Positions 7,016-12,346 of a DNA stretch of 12,346 bases are shown here, piece after piece. The stretch spans positions 1-12,346 of the forward strand of contig CADBOL010000049.1 of NCBI GenBank assembly GCA_902796295.1, given 5' to 3'. The notes beneath the pieces are model-generated. The model saw only the letters and a program-made list of their open reading frames with translations. It was not told the DNA's origin and made no database searches. The stretch is from Oscillospiraceae bacterium. GTDB taxonomy: Bacteria; Bacillota; Clostridia; Oscillospirales; Acutalibacteraceae. Positions within the stretch are counted from its first letter, which is position 1. Every line of letters starts with the position of its first letter. The position numbers and the translations under genes are program-made.

Positions 7016-7033
7016 GGTTAGGCAGCGCTAACC
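7016..7033 (+). promoter_or_regulatory. Putative iron-repressor operator, site 2
   Basis: Perfect arms GGTTAG and CTAACC around GCAGCG, with the same geometry as site 1. It begins at the predicted start of transcription. Centre-to-centre distance from site 1 is 29 bases. Confidence 0.65.
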
Positions 7034-7052
7034 GCCTTGTTTTAGGGTATCG

Positions 7053-7070
7053 GGTTAGCGTAAGCTAATT
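7053..7070 (+). promoter_or_regulatory. Putative iron-repressor operator, site 3 (degenerate)
   Basis: GGTTAG and CTAATT around CGTAAG: the inner TTAG/CTAA bases pair and the outer two differ. It lies in the leader, 37 bases centre-to-centre beyond site 2 and 22 bases before ATG 7092. It could be a third operator or a relic. Confidence 0.45.
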
Positions 7071-7091
7071 GATTTGACAGGGGGAGTGTTT

Positions 7092-7304
7092 ATGATACCT
7101 CTCAGCATGGCCGATGTCGGTCAGTCACAGATTATAAAGAGAATCGGAGGAACACCGGAAGTCAAGAAACATCTGGAAAATCTCGGATTCAATATCGGCG
7201 GCGAAGTGTGCATCGTGAGCACGCTCGCAGGCAACCTGATTGTCAGGGTCAAGGAAAGCCGCGTTGCCGTCAGCGAAGAACTCGCGCGTAAAATAATGGT
7301 ATAA
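7092..7304 (+). CDS. feoA: FeoA-family protein 1, ferrous iron transport accessory
   Basis: 70 residues from ATG 7092, preceded by AGGGGGAG 5 bases upstream. The frame is open back to a TTG at 7074, but that start has no site. FeoA proteins are small cytoplasmic SH3-like barrels that act with the FeoB G-domain. Family features seen here are the opening PLSMADVGQSQIIKRIGG, the HLENLGFNIGGEV turn (the usual LxxLGFxxGxxV pattern) and the ending VKESRVAVSEELARKIMV. Length is normal for FeoA. It is the first gene of the iron operon, with three operator-like repeats in its promoter and leader. A second FeoA follows after 24 bases; such pairs are common in Clostridia and may act as two non-identical partners of FeoB. 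Confidence 0.92.
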   Translation: MIPLSMADVGQSQIIKRIGGTPEVKKHLENLGFNIGGEVCIVSTLAGNLIVRVKESRVAVSEELARKIMV

Positions 7305-7328
7305 TTAATCTTTCAGGAGGAATAAAAA

Positions 7329-7550
7329 GTGAAAACTCTCAGAGACGCCGCTATCGGCGAAACGGTCACGGTTGTGAAACTGCACGGCGAAGGCGCAGTC
7401 AAGCGCCGCATAATGGATATGGGCATCACAAAGCGCACACCCGTTTATATCCGCAAGGTGGCTCCTCTCGGAGACCCCATTGAAGTCACAGTACGCAATT
7501 ACGAGCTCTCAATCCGCAAGGCGGACGCCGAAATGATTGAGATTGAATAA
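7329..7550 (+). CDS. feoA: FeoA-family protein 2, ferrous iron transport accessory
   Basis: 73 residues from GTG 7329, with a perfect AGGAGG 8 bases upstream (7315-7320). It shows the FeoA pattern: TLRDAAIGETVTVVKLHGEGAVKRRIMDMGITKRTPVYIRKVAPLGDP in sense (here abridged: LRDAAIGE opening, RRIMDMGITKRTPV turn, VAPLGDPIEVTVRNYELSIRK barrel strands), typical of the canonical FeoA with the APLGDP motif. It diverges from FeoA1, which lacks that motif, so the two are not a recent duplication. It is followed by a 95-base gap holding a small hairpin and a fourth operator-like repeat before feoB. Predicted cytoplasmic, acting on the FeoB G-domain. Confidence 0.93.
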   Translation: MKTLRDAAIGETVTVVKLHGEGAVKRRIMDMGITKRTPVYIRKVAPLGDPIEVTVRNYELSIRKADAEMIEIE

Positions 7551-7557
7551 AACTTCC

Positions 7558-7574
7558 CGGGGAGCAGATCCCCG
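7558..7574 (+). terminator. Weak hairpin after feoA2, possible attenuator
   Basis: CGGGGA and TCCCCG arms (6 bp) with loop GCAGA, followed by ATATTTTC. It begins 7 bases after the feoA2 stop. Too weak to be a certain terminator, but placed to lower read-through into feoB or to mark an mRNA end. Confidence 0.35.
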
Positions 7575-7590
7575 ATATTTTCGGCAGTCG

Positions 7591-7608
7591 GGTTAGTTAA
7601 AGCTAACC
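7591..7608 (+). promoter_or_regulatory. Putative iron-repressor operator, site 4, before feoB
   Basis: Perfect arms GGTTAG and CTAACC around TTAAAG, the same 6-6-6 geometry as the promoter sites. It lies 37 bases before the feoB start. No clear promoter is visible around it, so it may act as a roadblock to read-through. As RNA it could also form a 6-bp stem. Confidence 0.55.
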
Positions 7609-7645
7609 GGCAGAGACCGTTCAAAGCAGAAAGGAATGCGGAATT

Positions 7646-10042
7646 ATGAATATAAGAATCGCGCTTGCAGGTAACCCCAACAGCGGAAAGACCACGCTGT
7701 TCAACGCGCTTACAGGCTCCAACCAGTTTGTCGGCAACTGGCCCGGCGTAACGGTTGAGAAAAAGGAAGGCAAACTGAAAAAACACGATGATGTGACAAT
7801 CACCGACCTTCCCGGTATTTATTCGCTCTCTCCCTATACACTTGAGGAAGTCGTCGCGAGAAACTATCTTATAGGCGAAAGACCCGATGCCATACTTAAT
7901 ATCATTGACGGCACAAATCTGGAGCGAAACCTTTACCTGACGACACAGCTCACCGAGCTGGGAATCCCCGTTGTGCTTGCCATAAACATGATGGATGTGG
8001 TGAGAAAAAACGGCGACAAAATCGACACCGATGAGCTGGGAAATCAGCTCGGTTGCAAGGCGGTTGAAATCTCGGCTCTTAAGGGCGACGGGGTTATGGA
8101 GGCCGCAGAAGCCGCGATTGAGGCGGCAAAGAGCACGAAGACCGTGCCGATGCACACTTTTTCGGGCCCGGTGGAGCATGCGCTTGCTCATATAGAAGAG
8201 GCGGTAGTGCACAACCTGCCCGAGGAACAGCAGCGCTGGTACGCTATCAAGATTTTTGAGCGCGATGACAAGGTTATGGAGCAGCTCAGTATCCCGGCAG
8301 ATACGCTTTCTCATATTGAGGAAGACATCTGCTCCGCCGAAAAAGAGCTTGACGATGACGCGGAGAGCATCATCACAAACGAGCGCTATATCTATATAGC
8401 GGATATTATAAAAACCTCATATAAAAAGAAAAACAAAGGCGGTCTTACAACCTCGGATAAGATTGATAAAGTCGTGACAAACCGCTGGCTCGGTCTGCCG
8501 ATTTTTGCCGCGGTCATGTTCCTTGTTTACTGGATTGCGATGGTTGCGGTCGGCGCGCCTGCAACAGACTGGGCGAATGACGGACTTTTCGGCGACGGAT
8601 TCCACCTTTTCGGAATTGACGGCGGATACAGCGAGATTGCCGAAAGCTATTCCGAAGCAGCCGCGATAACAGACGGATATGACGCCTGGGTTGAAAAGAA
8701 CGGCAGCGCGCCGACAGGCGATTTCCCGTATTTTGTCGAGGATGAAGAGACGCTCGAAATTACAGAGGAAACCGCAAGCCCCGCGGATTACGCGCAGGCA
8801 AAAAAGACGATAGAAGAAATCGGTGACGAGCCCGACCCCGCGGATTACGGAAAATGGGTGCCCGGCATACCGGCGATAATAGGCGGCCTTCTTGAAAAGG
8901 CAAACGCGGCGGACTGGCTGCAGGGGCTGATACTCGACGGTATTGTAGCGGGTGTCGGCGCGGTGCTCGGATCTGTGCCGCAGATGCTGGTGCTCTTCCT
9001 TATGCTGGCGTTCCTCGAAGCCTGCGGTTATATGGCGCGTATCGCTTTCGTCCTTGACCGTATTTTCCGTAAATTCGGCCTCTCGGGCAAATCGTTTATC
9101 CCGATGCTTATCGGCGTCGGCTGCGGCGTGCCGGGCGTTATGGCAAGCCGTACCATAGAAAATGAGCGCGACAGGCGCATGACCATAATGACAACCACAT
9201 TCATTCCCTGCGGCGCGAAGGTTCCTTTCATCGCGATGATTGCCGGTGCAATATTCGGCGGTTCGCCCTGGATTTCAACATCCGCCTATTTCATCGGCAT
9301 GGCGTCGATAGTTGTTTCCGGTATTATGCTCAAAAAGACAAAGATGTTCGCAGGCGAGCCGGCTCCCTTTGTAATGGAGCTGCCCGCATATCACTGGCCC
9401 ACACTCGCAAATGTGCTCCGCTCCATGTGGGAGCGCGGCTGGTCCTTTATCAAAAAGGCCGGCACGATAATCCTGCTCTCGACAATCCTTGTCTGGTTCA
9501 CATCATATTTCGGATTCACCGCAGACGGCTTCAGGATGCTCGGCGAGGATGAGCTCGACCTTTCGATACTCGCAAGAATCGGCAGCCTGATTGCCTGGAT
9601 TTTCGCTCCTCTCGGCTGGGGAACATGGCAGGCGGCTGTGGCTTCGATTACCGGACTTGTCGCCAAAGAGAATATTGTCGGAACGATGGGCATCCTTTAC
9701 GGCGGCGGCGAAATGACCGCATGGCAGGCGCTTCACGCCGCGTTTACCGGTATAACCGGATTCTCGTTCCTTGTATTCAACCTCCTGTGCGCTCCGTGCT
9801 TCGCGGCAATCGGCGCAATCAAGCGTGAGATGAATAACGCAAAGTGGACCTGGTTCGCAATCGGCTATCAGTGCGGATTTGCTTATGCCGTATCGCTCTG
9901 CATAAACCAGATAGGCGGAGCCTTTACGGGCAATTTCAACATAATCGGCTTTATCTGCGCGCTGGCCGTCATAGCCTGTATAGTCTATATGCTCTTCTTC
10001 AGAAAGTATAAAGAAGCAACAAAACTGACAGCAAAAGTCTGA
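7646..10042 (+). CDS. feoB: FeoB ferrous iron transporter (GTPase and permease)
   Basis: 798 residues from ATG 7646, with AAGGAA 9 bases upstream. The N-terminal cytoplasmic G-domain has all five motifs: G1 GNPNSGKTT (9-17), G2 PGVTVEKKEG (33-42), G3 DLPG (54-57), G4 NMMD (114-117) and G5 SALKGDG (143-149). A helical linker to about 275 leads to the membrane permease (about 282-785). Conserved permease motifs are GCGVPGVMASRT (492-503) and PCGAK (521-525), the Cys-containing pair present in both Gate halves of the family, and later LLCAPCFAAIGAIKRE (713-728). Between the first two helices an acidic extracytoplasmic loop (about 316-405) is longer than in E. coli-type FeoB, explaining the size. 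It imports Fe(II) with the two FeoA proteins and probably the small Cys-rich protein that follows 22 bases later. Likely repressed by iron through the upstream operators. Confidence 0.97.
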   Translation: MNIRIALAGNPNSGKTTLFNALTGSNQFVGNWPGVTVEKKEGKLKKHDDVTITDLPGIYSLSPYTLEEVVARNYLIGERPDAILNIIDGTNLERNLYLTTQLTELGIPVVLAINMMDVVRKNGDKIDTDELGNQLGCKAVEISALKGDGVMEAAEAAIEAAKSTKTVPMHTFSGPVEHALAHIEEAVVHNLPEEQQRWYAIKIFERDDKVMEQLSIPADTLSHIEEDICSAEKELDDDAESIITNERYIYIADIIKTSYKKKNKGGLTTSDKIDKVVTNRWLGLPIFAAVMFLVYWIAMVAVGAPATDWANDGLFGDGFHLFGIDGGYSEIAESYSEAAAITDGYDAWVEKNGSAPTGDFPYFVEDEETLEITEETASPADYAQAKKTIEEIGDEPDPADYGKWVPGIPAIIGGLLEKANAADWLQGLILDGIVAGVGAVLGSVPQMLVLFLMLAFLEACGYMARIAFVLDRIFRKFGLSGKSFIPMLIGVGCGVPGVMASRTIENERDRRMTIMTTTFIPCGAKVPFIAMIAGAIFGGSPWISTSAYFIGMASIVVSGIMLKKTKMFAGEPAPFVMELPAYHWPTLANVLRSMWERGWSFIKKAGTIILLSTILVWFTSYFGFTADGFRMLGEDELDLSILARIGSLIAWIFAPLGWGTWQAAVASITGLVAKENIVGTMGILYGGGEMTAWQALHAAFTGITGFSFLVFNLLCAPCFAAIGAIKREMNNAKWTWFAIGYQCGFAYAVSLCINQIGGAFTGNFNIIGFICALAVIACIVYMLFFRKYKEATKLTAKV

Positions 10043-10064
10043 AAAACGGAAAGGAAGCGGTAAT

Positions 10065-10241
10065 ATGTTTGCATGGATGACTGCAAATCTCGGAACAATC
10101 CTGATTGCAATGGCTCTTATTGCAATCGTTACCGGAATAATTATAAAACTTCGAAAAGATAAGAAGAAAGGCAAGTCCTCCTGCGGCTGCAATTGTGAGC
10201 ACTGCGCAATGAGCGGCGCATGTCACAGAGCAAGTGAATAA
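10065..10241 (+). CDS. FeoB-associated Cys-rich membrane protein
   Basis: 58 residues from ATG 10065, with AAGGAAG 8 bases upstream; it lies 22 bases after the feoB stop. One transmembrane helix (about 8-28, LGTILIAMALIAIVTGIII) is followed by a basic stretch (KLRKDKKKGK) and a short cytosolic Cys cluster: C40-x-C42-x-C44-x-x-C47-x5-C53, with His46 and His54. Helix followed by a CGC-C-C tail is the hallmark of the FeoB-associated Cys-rich family found after feoB in Bacillota. Its function is not established; a role as an iron acceptor or FeoC substitute at the cytoplasmic face is an inference. It is the last gene of the feo operon, before terminator hairpins. Confidence 0.9.
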   Translation: MFAWMTANLGTILIAMALIAIVTGIIIKLRKDKKKGKSSCGCNCEHCAMSGACHRASE

Positions 10242-10265
10242 CTCAGCGGTCTTTCCCGGCTGAGT
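10241..10265 (+). other. Small hairpin at the end of the feo operon
   Basis: ACTCAGC (10241-10247) pairs with GCTGAGT (10259-10265) over 7 bp. It starts at the last base of the Cys-rich gene's stop codon and is followed by ATTCATGCC, with no T-tract. It may stabilise the mRNA end. Confidence 0.3.
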
Positions 10266-10284
10266 ATTCATGCCGTTAAGAATA

Positions 10285-10324
10285 AACAGACTCGCAGGAA
10301 GTATTAACAACCTGCGAGTCTGTT
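10285..10324. terminator. Bidirectional terminator-like hairpin between convergent operons
   Basis: A perfect 14-bp stem: AACAGACTCGCAGG (10285-10298) pairs with 10311-10324, with a 12-base loop. It is flanked by ACATTTTAA on the plus side and TATTCTTAA on the minus side. It lies between the feo operon and the convergent phosphoesterase gene and could stop transcription from both, though each T-tract is short. Confidence 0.7.
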
Positions 10325-10355
10325 ACATTTTAATCCGGAGCAAAGCGACCGTTAA

Positions 10356-10383
10356 CTGCTCCCTGCTGACTGCTCCCTGCTGA
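10356..10383. repeat. Perfect 14-bp tandem duplication in the intergenic region
   Basis: The unit CTGCTCCCTGCTGA occurs twice, head to tail (10356-10369, 10370-10383), between the two terminator hairpins. The unit also contains an internal CTGCT echo. No coding or regulatory role is apparent. Confidence 0.8.
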
Positions 10384-10388
10384 CTTGC

Positions 10389-10418
10389 GGCGCGGATGTA
10401 TCCGCGCCCTGTTTTTTT
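10389..10418 (+). terminator. Rho-independent terminator, second for the feo operon
   Basis: GGCGCGGA (10389-10396), loop TGTA, TCCGCGCC (10401-10408), then CTG and seven T (10412-10418). The polarity fits plus-strand transcription. The T-tract overlaps the TAA stop of the convergent phosphoesterase gene (10419-10417), so the two ends are interlocked. Confidence 0.85.
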
Positions 10419-11616
10419 AATCCGGGTACCTTACCTTTCTGCCGGTAAAGAGTTCGGTGAAGAAAACGCTTATGTCGGTAAACGCTTTTTCAAAGAAACC
10501 GAGAAAACGGATTTCGGCAAAGAGGCCGCTGTCTCCTTTATCTGAAACGGCTTTGGCTTCTTCCGAATTCACAAAATCATACCAGCGCACAACGCGCGTC
10601 TTATATTTATCGGGAGTTTTTTCGTCAAGGTCGAGCACTCTGTAGCCGTATTGAGTGGAGAATGCGTCGCCGTTATATCTTGTAGAAAGGGAATTGACAA
10701 TGTCGATTCCTTTGTATTTTACGCCGAAAGCGTTTGTGTGATCGTGCCCCGAGAAAACCGCGAGCACATCCCCGCGCTCTGCCATCGCCTCAAACTGACC
10801 GTGGTTATAATAGCCCGGGCAGGGCATTTCGTGAAACATCCCGTAATTTACCGCGTCTTTTGAGAAGCGGTAATATTCGTCATCATAATAGATGCGTTTA
10901 TAGGTGAAGGCGCCTTTGACATCGGTTTTTTCAAGAGCGTCATATATTTCGGGCACAATGATATGCTGAAAAGCGAGCGAATAAATCTTTTTACCGTACT
11001 GCTTCTCAATTTCAGCTGATTTTTCCCTGTACCACTTTACCTGATCCTCCGCCGTGTTTGCATAGTGGTCTTCGCCGTCATAATCCCCGGAATCAAATAC
11101 CCAGAGATTGAATACCGGTTCGCTGCCGCCGTGTGAATAAAGAGGAACAAGATATGTGCCGCATCCGGTCAGGGCATCGCCGTCGTCAATAGAAATGGAG
11201 CAGGAGAAATTATTATAAAGCGCCATTACCTGCTCACGCGTGTATGCGCCGTTTTCCGAATCGTGGTTGCCGAAAGTGACTGCAACGGGAATGCCGCGGG
11301 TTTCGAACACAGTCATTATTTCATCAACGTATTTTTTCGTTTCCTCAAGAGTATTCTGAGAGGCGATATCGCCGGTGAGCATAATAAGGTCGGGTTTTTC
11401 GGCTTCGCAGGCGAGCGCAATCAGCCTTGTGCTGTTTTTGACATTATCGGCGGAAAGATGTGTGTCGGTGATGTGAAGAATCCTGAAACGGCCGTCTTTA
11501 CTGAAATAAAGCGGCTTTGCCGTCAGAGCGTCATCCGCTCCGGCAAAAATCATCAATCCCGATATCATCGCCGCGCAGAGCAGCAGCGAAAGAACGGATT
11601 TAAAAGTCTTTTTCAT
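10417..11616 (-). CDS. Secreted metallophosphoesterase, Dcr2/Icc-like
   Basis: 399 residues from ATG 11616, with AAGGAG 8 bases upstream. Signal peptide about 1-27 (KK basic start, hydrophobic core, FAGADD). Full calcineurin-like motif set: D51-T-H53 (HITDTHLS), GD 82-83, GNHD 116-119, QH 217-218 and GHDH 290-293. The spacing and the FRILHITDTH / LIMLTGDI / VTFGNHDSE / FSGHDHTNAFG blocks resemble the Dcr2-type branch of metallophosphoesterases. Substrate unknown; a secreted phosphatase or phosphodiesterase is expected. After the domain, residues 368-399 form an amphipathic, Phe-rich end (FLGFFEKAFTDISVFFTELF) that may touch the membrane. It follows the acetyltransferase gene by 23 bases and is convergent with the feo operon. 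It is not closely related to the other phosphoesterase here, which has DVQ instead of DTH. Confidence 0.9.
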   Translation of the reverse strand: MKKTFKSVLSLLLCAAMISGLMIFAGADDALTAKPLYFSKDGRFRILHITDTHLSADNVKNSTRLIALACEAEKPDLIMLTGDIASQNTLEETKKYVDEIMTVFETRGIPVAVTFGNHDSENGAYTREQVMALYNNFSCSISIDDGDALTGCGTYLVPLYSHGGSEPVFNLWVFDSGDYDGEDHYANTAEDQVKWYREKSAEIEKQYGKKIYSLAFQHIIVPEIYDALEKTDVKGAFTYKRIYYDDEYYRFSKDAVNYGMFHEMPCPGYYNHGQFEAMAERGDVLAVFSGHDHTNAFGVKYKGIDIVNSLSTRYNGDAFSTQYGYRVLDLDEKTPDKYKTRVVRWYDFVNSEEAKAVSDKGDSGLFAEIRFLGFFEKAFTDISVFFTELFTGRKVRYPD

Positions 11617-11639
11617 AAAGAATACTCCTTTTCGTACAG

Positions 11640-12209
11640 TTAACTGTTTCCGGGGCGGGGAAGTGTTCCAGGCCTCCGGTTATTTTCAAGCCAGTCTTCT
11701 CTCGTCATCAGATTGACATGGCCTTTTCGTGTTTCTCCCATCTGCGGTACAGGCACATTTTCTTCGGCCCGCTGATATCTGAAGCCGAGTTTTTCCTGCA
11801 CACGCTTTGATTTATCGTTGCCGTCGTAATATCCGCACCATATACGGGCAAGTTTCAGGTCCTCAAAGGCGTGACGCAGAAGCTCACGCGCCGCTTCAGG
11901 CACAAGGCCGCGTCCCCAGTAGGGCACACCGATCCAGTAGCCGAGCTCCGCTTCATCATCCTTTTCGGCAAGATCATTGCGGTGAAGCCCGATACTGCCG
12001 ACGGGGAGCCCGGTTTCCCTTAGCACAATGGCGTAGGTTTCCGGCGCCGTAAGCACATCCCGTATAATCTGACGGCTGTTTTCAACGCCGGTATGCACCG
12101 GCCAGCCGGCAGCCGGCCCGACCAGCGGATCTTTTGCGTATTTATAACATTCCTCCGCGTCCGCTTCCGACCACGGGCGGAGAATAAGGTGTTCTGTTTC
12201 CAAAATCAT
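11640..12209 (-). CDS. GNAT-family N-acetyltransferase, RimJ/RimL-like
   Basis: 189 residues from ATG 12209; no clear Shine-Dalgarno precedes it (the region reads ATGAAACTGCT), so the start rests on the family N-terminus. It opens with [18 protein letters not shown], the standard start of RimJ/RimL-type acetyltransferases. The fold follows: VGSIGLHR (70-77) strand, [20 protein letters not shown] (87-106) with the acetyl-CoA pyrophosphate loop [31 protein letters not shown] (121-143) and a final strand pair. It transfers acetyl from acetyl-CoA to an amine, but whether the substrate is a protein N-terminus, small molecule or antibiotic cannot be told. The Pro-rich tail ([14 protein letters not shown]) is extra. 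It probably shares a transcript with the downstream phosphoesterase, with no obvious functional link. Confidence 0.92.
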   Translation of the reverse strand: MILETEHLILRPWSEADAEECYKYAKDPLVGPAAGWPVHTGVENSRQIIRDVLTAPETYAIVLRETGLPVGSIGLHRNDLAEKDDEAELGYWIGVPYWGRGLVPEAARELLRHAFEDLKLARIWCGYYDGNDKSKRVQEKLGFRYQRAEENVPVPQMGETRKGHVNLMTREDWLENNRRPGTLPRPGNS

Positions 12210-12242
12210 AGCAGTTTCATAAATGTGTCAGTAAATGTATAT

Positions 12243-12258
12243 TCCCGGCAGGCCGGGA
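12243..12258 (-). terminator. Short hairpin downstream of the edge gene
   Basis: TCCCGG and CCGGGA arms around CAGG, followed on the minus strand by ATATACATTTACTG. It lies 11 bases past the stop of the putative partial gene entering from the right. The weak T-content makes the terminator call tentative. Confidence 0.35.
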
Positions 12259-12268
12259 TTTATCTTTC

Positions 12269-12346
12269 TCATCTGGTTTTCGCGGGTTTCTTTTCCGGGA
12301 GTTCGGAATACATGCCATTCAGAAGTTCCGGAATCAGAGCGGTATC
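12269..12346 (-). CDS. Possible C-terminal end of an upstream gene (partial)
   Basis: The minus-strand frame starting at the last base is open for 25 codons (DTALIPELLNGMYSELPEKK then PAKTR) to a TGA at 12271-12269, followed by a hairpin. The hydrophobic-to-charged tail looks like a normal protein end, and the strand matches the acetyltransferase. A second minus frame is also open here (ending near 12231), so this is tentative and no function can be given. Confidence 0.35.
   Translation of the reverse strand, partial: DTALIPELLNGMYSELPEKKPAKTR

Noticed and set aside
7010..7091. feoA leader considered as a riboswitch
   Set aside because: The leader is short and its structure is explained by operator-like repeats; no conserved riboswitch core (for example NiCo four-way junction) could be recognised.
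7074..7091. Longer FeoA1 starting at TTG 7074
   Set aside because: The strong AGGGGGAG site falls inside the extension and serves ATG 7092; the extra six residues are not part of the FeoA family start.
7499..8314. Minus-strand open frame opposite the FeoB G-domain
   Set aside because: It overlaps all the GTPase motifs on the other strand and extends into the feoA2 gap; a shadow of biased codons.
9503..10192. Minus-strand open frame opposite the end of feoB
   Set aside because: Antisense to conserved FeoB permease sequence and the Cys-rich gene; the product is unlike known proteins.
1..12346. CRISPR array, tRNA or rRNA gene, insertion sequence, phage or toxin-antitoxin module
   Set aside because: No regularly spaced repeats, cloverleaf, transposase, or typical small gene pairs were found; repeats present are short and local.

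Overview
The window looks like a chromosomal stretch from an anaerobic Bacillota (Clostridia-like) bacterium. The evidence is strong AGGAGG-type ribosome binding sites, GTG and TTG starts, a clostridial-style feoA-feoA-feoB iron locus followed by a Cys-rich FeoB companion, and secreted proteins with basic C-terminal tails. The genus cannot be fixed from the sequence. There are no tRNA or rRNA genes, CRISPR arrays, insertion sequences or phage genes.

Left part (1-6861), all on the minus strand. Read in the direction of transcription it runs: a DtxR-type metal-dependent repressor (6861-6472), a secreted calcineurin-like phosphoesterase (6420-5296), a small polytopic membrane protein (about 5224-4871), then three tandem paralogous secreted proteins. 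Each paralog is built of about five SH3b-like modules with a C-terminal membrane anchor (4853-3201, 3199-1655, and 1653 running off the left edge). The paralogs are joined by identical TGA-T-ATG junctions, and the Shine-Dalgarno of the next gene lies inside the terminal Lys/Glu codons of the previous one.

Centre (6862-10241). A 230-base divergent control region holds a consensus promoter for the repressor and a perfect TTGACA-17-TATAAT promoter for the plus-strand iron operon: feoA1, feoA2, feoB and a 58-residue FeoB-associated Cys-rich protein. Four inverted repeats of the form RGTTAG-N6-CTAAYY are seen. One exactly fills the promoter spacer, one begins at the predicted start of transcription, one lies in the leader and one lies before feoB. 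The repressor carries the Met/Cys/Glu/His iron-type ligand set of DtxR/IdeR rather than the Asp/Glu set of MntR. The simplest reading is a local circuit in which Fe(II)-loaded repressor shuts off ferrous iron uptake.

Right part (10242-12346). Terminator hairpins separate the feo operon from a convergent minus-strand pair: a RimJ/RimL-like GNAT acetyltransferase (12209-11640) followed 23 bases later by a second secreted metallophosphoesterase of Dcr2/Icc type (11616-10417). The last bases hold what may be the C-terminal end of another minus-strand gene. The most unusual items are the SH3b paralog array with its coupled junctions and non-canonical C-terminal anchor motif, and the four-site iron operator set.
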